64,000 nt of DNA from Branchiostoma floridae (lineage: Eukaryota; Chordata; Leptocardii; Amphioxiformes; Branchiostomatidae). Under the pieces are notes generated by a model. That model ran no database searches. It saw nothing but the letters and a program-made list of their open reading frames with translations, and was not told the origin of the DNA. Positions 34,601-46,600 of this stretch are shown in pieces. Every line of letters begins with the position of its first letter. The stretch's first letter is position 1. Both the position numbers and the translations under genes were made by a program. The stretch lies in the NCBI RefSeq assembly GCF_000003815.2, contig NC_049992.1, forward strand, positions 21,245,741 through 21,309,740, given 5' to 3'.

Positions 34601-37600
34601 TATCCTATATTCTACCAACCTGATGAAATTATTTTTGGAAGAATATTGTGAAAAAATCCCCCCAGACCCTCTGGACAAAAAGGAGGAGTGGTACAGTTGT
34701 ATTTAGAAGTAGAACCCAAGATACACATTGATGCGTCTGAGATGTGTTAATGATAACAGTTTTCCTCTGACTGAGACACATCTTCCAGTGTTTTTCTAGT
34801 TGATTTTCCTCCTCACACCTGAACTATTGTGTTACAGATCTGTCATTGCTCCCATGGCTACCAAGTATGGTAAGCTGTGGAGTAACTTCTGGGGTGCCAT
34901 TGGTGATGATGGCTTTTATGCAAGATCGGACGACTACATTGACATTGTGCAGGGCACCAAAAAGTAAGGAGTAGGTCATATTTGACCTTTGTGATAAAAG
35001 GAAGGAACAAATTGTTCAATGAATAAGTCAATAAAGATTTCAATATGCATTAATATGATATCATCCATGACGTCATTGACATATTATATTAAGGTCATGG
35101 TTCAGAGTTTTTGTGATGATTCAGGGGCGATTTGAATGTCGATAAGTGATAGCACTTCTCAAAACATCTCAGAACCGGAACCTTAAATCAGCATGGCCGC
35201 CTGTGCAACATGACTGCTCCACAACTGGGGGTCAAAGACCCTTAGGTCATTCACTTCACCTCGCCAAAATGGCTCCAAAAAAGTCATTTTGAAGTGGTCT
35301 TTGCTGTTTATTATACATTGTTTGCACAAATATTCAAAGCACCCCTCTACCTAACTTCAGGTCATTTGGTTGTAACACCAAGGTACCAAGGGGCAAGATA
35401 TGCATTTTTGAGTTAGAATGGCCTGAAAACTTCAGTAAAGTCATTTTAAAGGCAAAAAATTAAAAGGGTAACTGGGTATTGGCCTACTTTACCGTTGTGC
35501 TAAATTTCAGGTCATTTGGCCCAGAAATGACAGTGATGAATGGATTTGAAGATCTTACAGGAGAAGGAGAAGAAACATCAGGAAAAGCAAGATATTTCAA
35601 CCCATGCATGTACCTGTGATATGGTTGAAATATGATTAGTGCTGCAGTGCTGTTTAACATTGTCCCCTATTTTTTCAGAGGTGTGTGGAATGTGCCGTAC
35701 ATAAACAATGTGTACCTTATCCATGGAAGTTTGCTTCAGCAGCCGAAGACCATGCCAAATTTTATTGTGGGTCAGCTAGATGCAGATATGGCCTTCTGTG
35801 CAAGCTTAAGAGAAAAGGTCAGTTTAACTAGATTTAGAATTATATGTTCTCTAATTTTTTAAAAATGGTTGTAACTTGTAGAAAGAAATTGGTTTACTTT
35901 TTAATTTAACCATGCACGGCATTGAACAAGAGTGTCAAGCTAATTATTACCTTTACCGTTAATGTGATATAACCTTTTTTTTAATCTTGATTTTGATTAT
36001 TGACTTGTTGACTTGCACAATTGATACTGTTAATGCATTTAAGTTCACGGTGATTTAATTTTGCGGTAGGGGGGAACAGAATTTTTCACGGTGGTTTTAA
36101 GTTTGCGGTAGCACCATAGACCACAGTCTAATACCATTTTGGAAAAATGTTCGTGGTGGTTTTAAGTTTGCGGTGATGTGATCACCGCGAAAACCGCGAA
36201 CATGAATCCACCGCGAACATTTCTGCATTTACAGCATCTTGTATTAGTTGCCTTTCGTTTTGATTGTAAGATATGGCTCTAAATCTGATAAGAAAAAAGT
36301 ATGGGGGTGGGTGAAAAAGTAGGGTATGTGTTGGTAAAGAATACATATCCTTGTTTGATTTCCTCTCAGTTCAAAGTACTCCACTGGAACATGTAGTAAC
36401 CATATTATAGTAGTTTTGTTTTCATGCGGAGGGGTCATTTTTTGAAATGGTGGTGGGATTGTGTAAAATTTGTCTGTTCAGTTTTGTTACTAATATTTTA
36501 CTGTTCTAGAGGTTCTATATCAAACAATATTCTCAGGAAATGTGATATTTAGTAGACTTGTCAAAATGGGTTTGATTTTATTTTCTTGAGTAGAGTACAC
36601 ATATCAATGTTCACAGTGTGTTCTGTACCAAATAAAGTTATCTGTTTGTTTCTTGTTTGGTCACTTTTTGGGATATATCCATTTCTTTGCTTGTTTACCC
36701 AGGGTATCTTCATGTATGTAACCAATATGGATACTTTTGGTCGGCTGACAACAACAACAAGCTACAGCACAGAGCACCTCCATCCAGATATGTGGCAGAT
36801 GTACGACAACAGACCTGTGAGTATGTCACATGTACCGTACATGTGTACTGCACTTCTGACTTTTAGCAGAAGTTTATTTCACTGAACAGTGTAGTTTGGT
36901 CACAGTTTACACATTTGTAATTAAAAAAAAAAGAATGATATCCTGTTTGTAATTTTTAACAAGTTGTGTTGACAGAAAAAATGTTACCATTTTGGGTCGA
37001 ATTACATGTACCTTCTATATCAGAGAAATCCCTGAAATGGAGAATGTGATTTTTGCGACAATGTCTCCAGTCGGGGAATGAAAAGAATAATGGCCATTAA
37101 AAAAAAAAAGATGGTTTTATCAATGTCTTGGTCAGAATGCCTGGATATCTGATACCTGTCTGGAACACCTGGATATCTGAAGTGTGCATGCCTTTGACAT
37201 TTAAGATTCATATGTGAATTTTTTGTTAACAAAGTAATTTAAACATTTACCCCTTTCAGGACTGGGAAGAAAAGTATATTCACGCAGATTTCTACAAGAT
37301 GTTGGACCCTAAAACAGAAGTTGAAATGGTAGGTCTCTGTGTTTCCAGCATCAATGTGTATCACAGTTCAGGAAAGAACGTAAAGCACCCGTTACCTCAT
37401 TCTGTGTTCTTATACCAGATGCATGTCCAGAGCAATCATTCACAGTTGATTGTGGTCATTTATTTCAAATCAGAAAATTATGAAGTGGCTTACCTAAGCA
37501 TAAAATGCAAAAAGGCACTTCCTAAAAAACCTTTGTTCATACCATACTGCAACAGTTTGTTATCTTGACAATAACCTAGAACTAAAGCCACAATTTTTGC

Positions 37601-40600
37601 ACAATCTTAAGGTTTTATCATATATGGAAACTAGAATTATTATATTCTCTGTAATAGAAAGTGTATCCTTGATAATATGCACACCTAAAGCAGGCATGTT
37701 TGGAACCTCGGGGCCTTCTGTTGTGTCACTGTACAAAGGAAATGGTTTATTAGAAGATGTGTAAGTCATGTTAACATAAAACATGTCATGTTTCTACAAA
37801 CTGGAGAGATCTGCTCTGCAATTAAGAGTCATTGCAGGAGCATCCTCACACTCAGGGTTGACATCGCGGCAAAGCCTAACGATATCACCCCTGACAAATC
37901 AGCCAGGGTATTTGGGTATTTGGGGCGCCCTGCTTATGAATATTAATGAGCTTGCCTGATTTCTCGCGGGCCAATCAGCGACCGGATTGCAAGTTTCGAA
38001 CAAACAGCGTACGGCGCGGCGTGTACAAAGATCTGTATTTCTTTGCGTGATGGTAATGTTTTTTTTATCGTATGCTAGGTCGGTACATATATACGGTGAT
38101 GCCGTGGTTACCCTATACCCACAGAACCGACAAATGTTAAATTTGGTACCTGATAAAGACGTCTGGACGCTGAAAGAACGTTACGCCGGTACTGTTATCT
38201 TGCTCTTGAATATTAATGAGTCGCCTTATATGGCGCCTTTCCGAGCTTCAGACAACAAGAAGCGAAACACCCAAATACCCTGGCTGATTTGTCAGGGGTG
38301 ATATCGTTAGGCTTTGCCGCGATGTCAACCCTGAGTGTGAGGGTGTGCAGGAGAAAACCAGGCAAAACCAGGCAGAGGTCGGAAGATGGGGGTCGGCCAA
38401 ATCAACTCAAACTTTTTATGTGGGATAGGTATGGGGAACTATGAACAGCCATATGATTAAAACCCTCCAGCTATTTTTCGTTATGGCGTTCTGGGGCCCC
38501 CCTCTGAGACCCTCTAAAATCAAACTTTTGATGACTGAAAATTACTGAAATTGCAATGGCCATTCTGATACTTCTGATTAAGATATGACAAAAAGTTTTA
38601 TATTCCCATATTTCATGTGTTCTTGAGTTTTACTGATAAAAATTTGAAGATAAAGTATTGAAATTGAGAGGGTGTTACCGGGGGTTACCAGAACCAATGA
38701 AAACACGATTTTCAACTCTCTGAATTTCTGTGATCTTTAAGGGGCTTGTTCTCCGACACCCAGCAATTTAAATGAATGATTTTACCTTTACTGCAGAGAG
38801 GAATATCTACTAATTGAAAATCAAGCGTCGTTTAATTGGGCCATGTATACCACGAGCCGTGAATGGGGGGTCTTTATGGGGATTTTCCAGGTTTTTGACT
38901 ATGTTAAAACAGGTAATAACTGCTCACTACGGGGTAATGGACGGCAACTTTTTGATGTCCCTGTGTAGGATCACTGCTTAATTGTCAAAAATGCTTCATT
39001 GCAAGTAATTATTGGGGCTCTGTATGGGGGATATACGGCTACTTGAAAATGAATTCTGCAGGTTTTACCCGCATTTGGTGCTCTGTAAGTCCTCAAATAG
39101 TACATTCCTTACAGAATCATAATTATCATGTATTTACCATGTGGTACTTGATGAAAGAGGCTCTGCATGGGGGTTAGCAGGTCTCCACGTACATGATATA
39201 CTCAATCGGTCATTGCATCAGAAATCTTTGGTAGAAGCGAGAAGAACTGGGTCAGCAATCTTCTGCGCATACTTTGCATGTGAGATAGGTGGGTTGGTGA
39301 ATTATAAATTAAGAGCCATTGAATTAAAGGTCCCATGTTCTTTTTAGTATGGAGTTATGGATCCCAATGGCTGCAGTAATTACGAAGGGCGATGAAGGCA
39401 AGTACGATGTGGAGTGTTTTGTCCACATTTTCAACAACTGCCGACAGGACTGGCATGGTCAGCTGTCTGTGCTATTCTGCAAAGTGTACTTCAGACCGTC
39501 AAGTCCAAGAATCTTTTACTTATAAAAGTGTTTTTGAGATATTGCAGGGTGTTATCACTGTGTTCCGCTGATTTTGTCTCTGCCAGCGATCGGTCAGAAA
39601 ACTAGCATATCAGTTCTGCGCTTAGACTTCTCAGACCCTCAGGAGGCAAGGACATTTGTGACCGCAAGATAACATCAATGAAGAGTCACATAAGACGGTA
39701 TGTCAATGAAAAACATGATGTCTTGACCTCTGAAGACATGAAAGAAGTGTGGAGGGTCCCATGGGGGTATAGAGGACTATAGAATTTCGGTGGCACAAAC
39801 AGCAAGCTAAGAGCAGTGCAAGGCAAAAATGGGAAGATGTCAAGTAATAGAACAATTCTTGTTTGCAACTGATTGAGACATACTAGTACGAGTCTGGAGA
39901 GCCTTTGGTGTTGGGGTTGGAGAAGTAGTGAACTTTGCCACAGTGCCACAGATACATGACCTTCCAACCCTGACACAGCACCGTTTGGTACGCGTCACCC
40001 CACAGTCACAAACGAGTCACATCACAACATCGGCAGTTGGTCAAAGTCAGCGCTGTTCTGCTGCCCTGAGCCAGGATGTGTGACAGCCTTCAGCTCAGCC
40101 AACAAGCTAGAAGACGTTGGAGAACACTTTAAAGAACTAGAGCGGAAGTCCAGCGTTACATACATTGTACAACAGAATACACAAGCAGTGGGCTTGAGCT
40201 GTGACTGGAATAGCTCATGGCTAGGGGTGGGTATCGGTACGGAAAATTCAGCTCCAGGTCTGGCTCAGGTCCAGAGGATCAGGTCTAGGTTTGGACCTGA
40301 ACCTGGACCTGATTCATTATGTGAAAACTTGTGAATGTACGATACGCAAAACAATGGTCCATTTTGCTGAAAAAAATCTTTATTGTGTAGTATTCGACTC
40401 CCACTGGTGTTGTAAAAATCCTACAAGGGTAACTACCTCTGTATGATTGACTGTAAAAGTTGGTAAAATTACTATAGAGTGTACTCTGCTTCGCTCTTTT
40501 TTATTTGCCTTGACCGATAACCCCGAAAACGTGTGAATACCTGATCATGTAATCAGTTCATTTTCCAATCGGTCCAACATCCGGTCTACCAAATTTTTTC

Positions 40601-43600
40601 AGGTCCGGTTTTTCTGGACCGGTTCAATGAGAAAAAACGGTTTTGTACCGGTACCCAGCCCTACTCATGGCCCTGGCCTAGCCTCACAGTCACAAGGAGA
40701 AGAATCCGGATTGGGCGTCCTACCAAGTTGTCAATGACGGCTGGGCAATCCGGACTAGGAAAGGCCGCCAACGGATGTCAGACAAGATGAAAACTTAGGC
40801 CTATCTGACTGACATTTTCAATCGGGGGGCTACGTCTGGGCAGAAAGCTGGTGCTGTGCAAGTGGCCCACGAGATGTGCACAGCACGTTAGGGAATCTGA
40901 TGGCAAGCGGTTGTTCCAGCCCAGCGAGTGGCACACAGCCAAGCAGATTACAAGCTATTACAGACTTTCAGCAGCACAAAGACAGCAAGAAAGCACAGAA
41001 TTTCTGGTCACCGACATGGAAGCGATAGATGAGGAAAGTGAGTGGCAGGCGCCGCAAAAGACAGTGTATACTTTAATTCTAAGTATTGGCTACAGTCATC
41101 CTGTCATGTTTGAAGACATAAACTTGTGCAAACTCAGGCTAAAACTAAAGGTCTCAAATCAATAAAGCTAAAGCAACTAAAGTGCATAATCAGAACATTT
41201 CTATCTACCCATTACAGGTTCTACTCTTTTATACAGGCATTAGAGAACATCCTATCCACATGTGCAAGTTGATTTTTTTTGTAATTTGACAAAGTAATTT
41301 GTCGTATAGGTCTCATGTCAACAACGAACACCTGTCTGCTCTTGGTTGGAAAGACCTTGCCTCACGTCGTAAATTGCACCTTCTACAAACTGTCTATAAG
41401 TCAATATATAACCTGTTACCTGTGTATCTTAACATATTTAGCAGAACATCAGAATCCCATAGCTATTCCACCAGACATAGTTTAAACCAGTCGTTGAGGA
41501 TTCCGAAGGTTAAACTAGAATCTGGGAAACGAACATTTGCATATAGAGGTGCAGAAAGCTGGAATGCACTCCCACTAACTGTGAAAACTGCTCCATCTAC
41601 ACAAACATTCAAAACACTGTGCAAGAACGTTGTGTGACCTCTGACCTCCACCCCCCCTTAATGACTTGGAACGGAAAAGGATGTGGTTTTGTTTTTGTAA
41701 TTATGTAAATATTGTATTGTATTGTATGTATTGTTATTTGTTTATGTATCCAGGGCCTCCATGAAAAACAGTGTCAGCCACTGATCGGAGCATACCCTGG
41801 TTAAAGAAAACAGAAATAAATAAATAAATAAATAAAGTTTTGTAACATGATTTTTACAACTGTATAGAAACTCTGTACCAAACATGTGAATGTTTTGGCC
41901 TAGCCACAATCGTAATCTCTTACCCTTTGGAGGTAAAAAATTACATCAGACCCAGCTTATTGTACCAGTCCAATAAAACTGAAAGTGTGCATTTGTGAAT
42001 ATACATTTCAACAGTGCGTTTTTAAGTATTTTGCAGACAGTATGCTCCATTGTAATAGGGTTCTATATGTAGGTTTCTCATAAACTTAATGTTTCTAGTC
42101 TGTCCTTATGGTGATGAATAAATGAACAGTCAGGCATACTAACAAACCATTGGTATACTTTTACATATCGTATTTTGTTAATAGCTAAAATTCTTTGTTA
42201 GGGTCATGTTTCTATGTTGAAGATTGCCTATCATAGTATGAGGTCACTCATGTGGCCTGCAGTGCAGTAAATAGTATGTGGAGTATAGAGATAACCCCCA
42301 TGTAGATCATTTTTCCAGTATGTATTACATAGGGAAAGCGCACTTTGTAAGGGACTAATTGACGTCTTAGAGATACTGAGATGTGTAAAAGCAGCTTAAT
42401 TCCATTTCACACATCCTTATATGCCCCATACAGAGTTCAAATGAATAGCAGTAAATAGTTATAGCTTTTTTTGATAGTTAAGAATTGTTCCTATACAGAA
42501 ACACAAATAAATGACATAACTTACCCCATATTGAGCACTTACAGAGCAGCAAATCCGGGTAAAACCAGCATATTTCAAGTGGCCGTATATCCCCCATACA
42601 GAGCCCCAATAATTACTTGCAATTAGCTGAAGCATTTTTGACAATTAAGCAGTGATCCTACACAGGGACACCAAAAAGTTGCCGTCCATTATCCCGTAGT
42701 GAGCAGTTATTACCTGTTTTGACATAGTCAAAAACCTGGAAAATCCCCATAAAGACCCCCCCCTCACGGCTCGTGGTATACATGACCCAATTAAACGACG
42801 CTTGATTTTCAATTAGTAGATATTCCTCTCTGCAGTAAAGGTAAAATCATTCATTTAAATTACTGGGTGTCGGAGAACAAGCCCCTTAAAGATCACAGAA
42901 ATTCAGAGAGTTGAAAATCGTGTTTTCACTGGTTCTGGTAACCCCCTGTAACACCCTCTCAATTTCAATACTTTATCTTCAAATTTTTATCAGTAAAACT
43001 CAAGAACACATGAAATATGGGAATATAAAACTTTTTGTCATATCTTAATCAGAAGTATCAGAATAGCCATTGCAATTTCAGTAATTTTCAGTCATCAAAA
43101 GTTTGATTTTGGAGGGTCTCAGAGGGGGGCCCCAGAACGCCATAACGAAAAATAGCTGGAGGGTTTTAATCATATGGCTGTTCATAGTTCCGCATACCTA
43201 TCCCACATAAAAAGTTTGAGTTGATTTGGCCGACCCCTATCTTCCGACCTCTGCCTGGTTTTCTCCTGCAATGACTCTTAAGCAAGACAAACAAGGCCAC
43301 ACTTCTTACTGGCACGGAATGATGTGATGATGATGCTTCTTTGTCAAATAATTTGAAGTGGCAAGTTTGCTTGAATGGAGGACATCTGTTCATTATCTAT
43401 TTTGGGGGTCATATTCATAACCTGCATCAAAGTGTGCGTCCAATTTTAATGTCAGCCTTCGGTACCCTGTTTCTAATGTGGAACATCTAGCAAGTGTACA
43501 GTTTATTACAGGACGTACTGTAGGATGCCAGGAGTAACTTGTGATGCTATGATAATGCTGTGTAGTCATCTGAAGACAGTTCCATGAAAGAACAGGATGC

Positions 43601-46600
43601 CTAGGCCTAATGGTTCCCTTTTTGTTTCCTCTAGCCATGTCCAGATGTGTACTGGTTCCCAATAGTTACGGAAACTTTCTGTAAGCACCTTGTGGAGGAG
43701 ATGGAGAACTATGGAGAGTGGTCTGCTGGGAAGAATGAGGTTAGTGAACATGTCCACATGACCTGCCAGCTTGCTATATAAGTGTAGAATTGGAATGGAT
43801 TCGGCTTACTTGCAGTGTTACATGTTTGCATGTGTGTCAATGACAATAGACAATAATCAGGGTTCATGCTAGCATACAAAAATGTACATGTCGTTCAGTG
43901 TAGGGGGCCCCTATGCTGTGAGTTGTATCCCCTAGCTACGATTTGAGCCCCTATACTGTGTTTCAACTAGTTTAGCGGCCTTTGTATTGTTTTGTAACAG
44001 AAGAAAAAAGGTTTTGACTTTGATTCATGAAATTCGGCTCTCAAATCCTAGAAATAGTATTTCTAAGGGAAAGGATGTTAATATTAAGTTCAAGGCCTGA
44101 GCATGGGGTTAGGTCCTTTTCATCAACCTTCGACAACCTTGTGTGAAGAAAGTAATGGACACCTATATACAAATTACCCCGGATTCATCCTTGCATAGGC
44201 CCGCTTTAGACTAACAACACTTAGATAGTTGTGTGACTGTTATTGCCTATTGTTGTGGGCAATGATTGTCTTAAGATGGATTCCGAGTCTTTGGGACGAC
44301 TTATGCTGCCTGACATCATAGCGTAGCTCATTAATAGTATGTGATTTCCAGTCCAACCAAACATTCTATACGAAGGAGTAACATTACCGTGTGGAGATGG
44401 GGACAAAAGTAGCCAGCGGGACTTGGCAGGAGGAAACAGTGGACACCGCAGGGTGTTCATGATGAGCTCAGTCCTCTTTTTATATAAAATCCTTGCAAAG
44501 GGTAAATTATGATTCAAGTTGCAGGGGTAGGATGCCCCCAGGCCCCCCAACAATGCTCAAGTCAAACCTATACCACTTGCAATGTGGCTTTGCCACACTA
44601 AGATGCCCCTACGCTGTAAAAAAAACCCTGTTATTGTTAAGAACCCTGATATTAGTGCCTGAAATATCCATCAGTGTGATGAGGACTGCTTGGTCAACTT
44701 TTCTAACTTCTGTGAACAACACTAATTAATTTAACATTTACCTGATGCCATTTCTTCTGATTATTTATGCCATGAATATATATTATGTGTTTTGTACCTG
44801 ACTACTCTTGGTTACACATGAACCTTTACAATGTGTGTGTGTTAGATTTCACCCTACATTCTTTTTCTGCAGCTTTGTTTACTTCTCTTTTATTTCATAG
44901 AACTCCCAGTCGGTGCTTTTTTATTTTGAGTGTACTGAATTTCTTCTTTCCTCCAATAATACTTCAATACACATAGCACCCTAATTACATGTACTCCCGG
45001 GGTATGCGTATACATGTGTATGTAAGGGACCTACTGACCTACAGCGTAACATTTCAAAAGTAACAGAACTGTTACTTTTGAAATGTTCTAACATTACTTC
45101 ATTTAGATGTTGGTGTGCGGTGGTGGACATGGTCACATTTATCCTTTTTTCTCCTGTTTCTTAGTTTGCTGTGGCTTCCTGTAACAGAAGTATTTTCCTT
45201 TCATAGGATCTCCGCCTATCCAGTGGATACGAAAATGTACCAACAGTCGATATTCACATGAATCAAATTGGTTTCGAGCGCGAGTGGCTTCATTTCCTCA
45301 AGGAGTTTGTGACGAAACTACAGGAAAAAGTATATCCTGGGTATTACTCCGAGGTAAGTACATGTGTGAGTGGTTAAAGTGCCACATAAAATCCAGTTTG
45401 TTTTTGCATCAGGACCAGAGGCTGCCATCAGGGTACGAGAATGTGCCTACCGTAGACATCCACATGAGACAGGTTGGGTTTGAAAAGGAGTGGCTGACCA
45501 TCCTGAAGGATTATGTTTGTAAGCTTCAGCTCAAAGTCTTCCCAGGGTACTTCTCCCCGGTGAGTAACACGCTAAAAGTGGAGCATCTTTATCTCCTAAC
45601 CAATGCATTAGGACCCACGACTGACAACGGGGTACGAAAATGTTCCAACGGTGGACATCCATATGAACCAGATAGGATACGAAAACGAGTGGCTTTATTT
45701 CCTGAGGGTATATGTAACTAGGCTGCAGGCAAAGGTCTACCCCGGGTACCTGTCTAGGGTGAGTTCTGATTGCAAACAGTTGCCAGGTAAGTATGCTCTT
45801 CCCATAGCTGTGTAGTCCGCTTTCCAATCAAAGCAGCTCATCCAGTCCACTAGGCAGTGAGGACTACGCTTTGCAACTACCTGTACAGTAAGCTTCACGC
45901 ATGCTTTCACTGTTGTAAGCCATGACGGCTTTGACTGACAGTTTTGACAGTGGGACATGGACAACTCTCCAGGTACAGAAGGTAATGTCCAGGTCATGTC
46001 TGACCATGGATGACATCTGACTCATGATGAAGACTTCGGTACAGATTCTTCCATCAACATTGCTTTTCACATGCTTTAGATTTTTTTATCTACACTTCTT
46101 TTATAGTATTCATGGCATGGTAAGTCATGTTGTTGTCATTCTGTGCTCACAGCACTTGTGTGGGGGTGGGGTTGGTGGGGGCTCATATGTAATTGTACGT
46201 ATTCATAGTCACATCCATATTGGCAAGTAACACCTTCCCGTACTAGATGTTTGTGCCATATTCAATCTCAAAAAAGCTCTGATTGACCATTAAAATTTAA
46301 AGGTCTCTTCAAGAGAGGTGGTCATTTAAGTCGTTGCAGAAGATCAACATTGCTTTCTGCTTAGACATAACAAGCACATGCATTTGTGCACACTCTCTTA
46401 ATTCCACCATCAATATTTTAATGGTTGTTCATCAGGTATGCTGATTCAGAAGTACCTGTTGTTTTGAAGCCAGAGTGATTGTTGAATGTTTTACATTCGT
46501 CATGACTAAGTGTTGATTCTCTTGTCTGTGACACTGTAGGCTCAGGCAATTATGAACTTTGTGGTTCGCTACCATCCACAAGAACAGCCGTTCCTGAGGC

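Larger units (their letters stand above)
37826..43277. mobile_element. 5.45-kb TTAA-flanked transposon with ~740-bp inverted arms
   Basis: The left arm (from GAGTCATTGCAGGAG at 37826 to about 39092, split by a nested insertion) is the reverse complement of the right arm (about 42534-43277), with few mismatches. Both outer ends abut TTAA (37822-37825, 43278-43281). Between the arms are a decayed zinc-finger-type ORF, an hAT-like insertion and a CR1-like LINE fragment. TTAA duplication with GAG...CTC ends fits a Sola3, Kolobok or piggyBac relative; I could not decide which. It fills the intron between PLOD exons 16 and 17. Confidence 0.85.

Noticed and set aside
45284..45721. 145-codon plus-strand open frame across the alternative exons
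   Set aside because: It reads through exons and introns out of the PLOD frame; the true coding frames are the three 49-codon exons.
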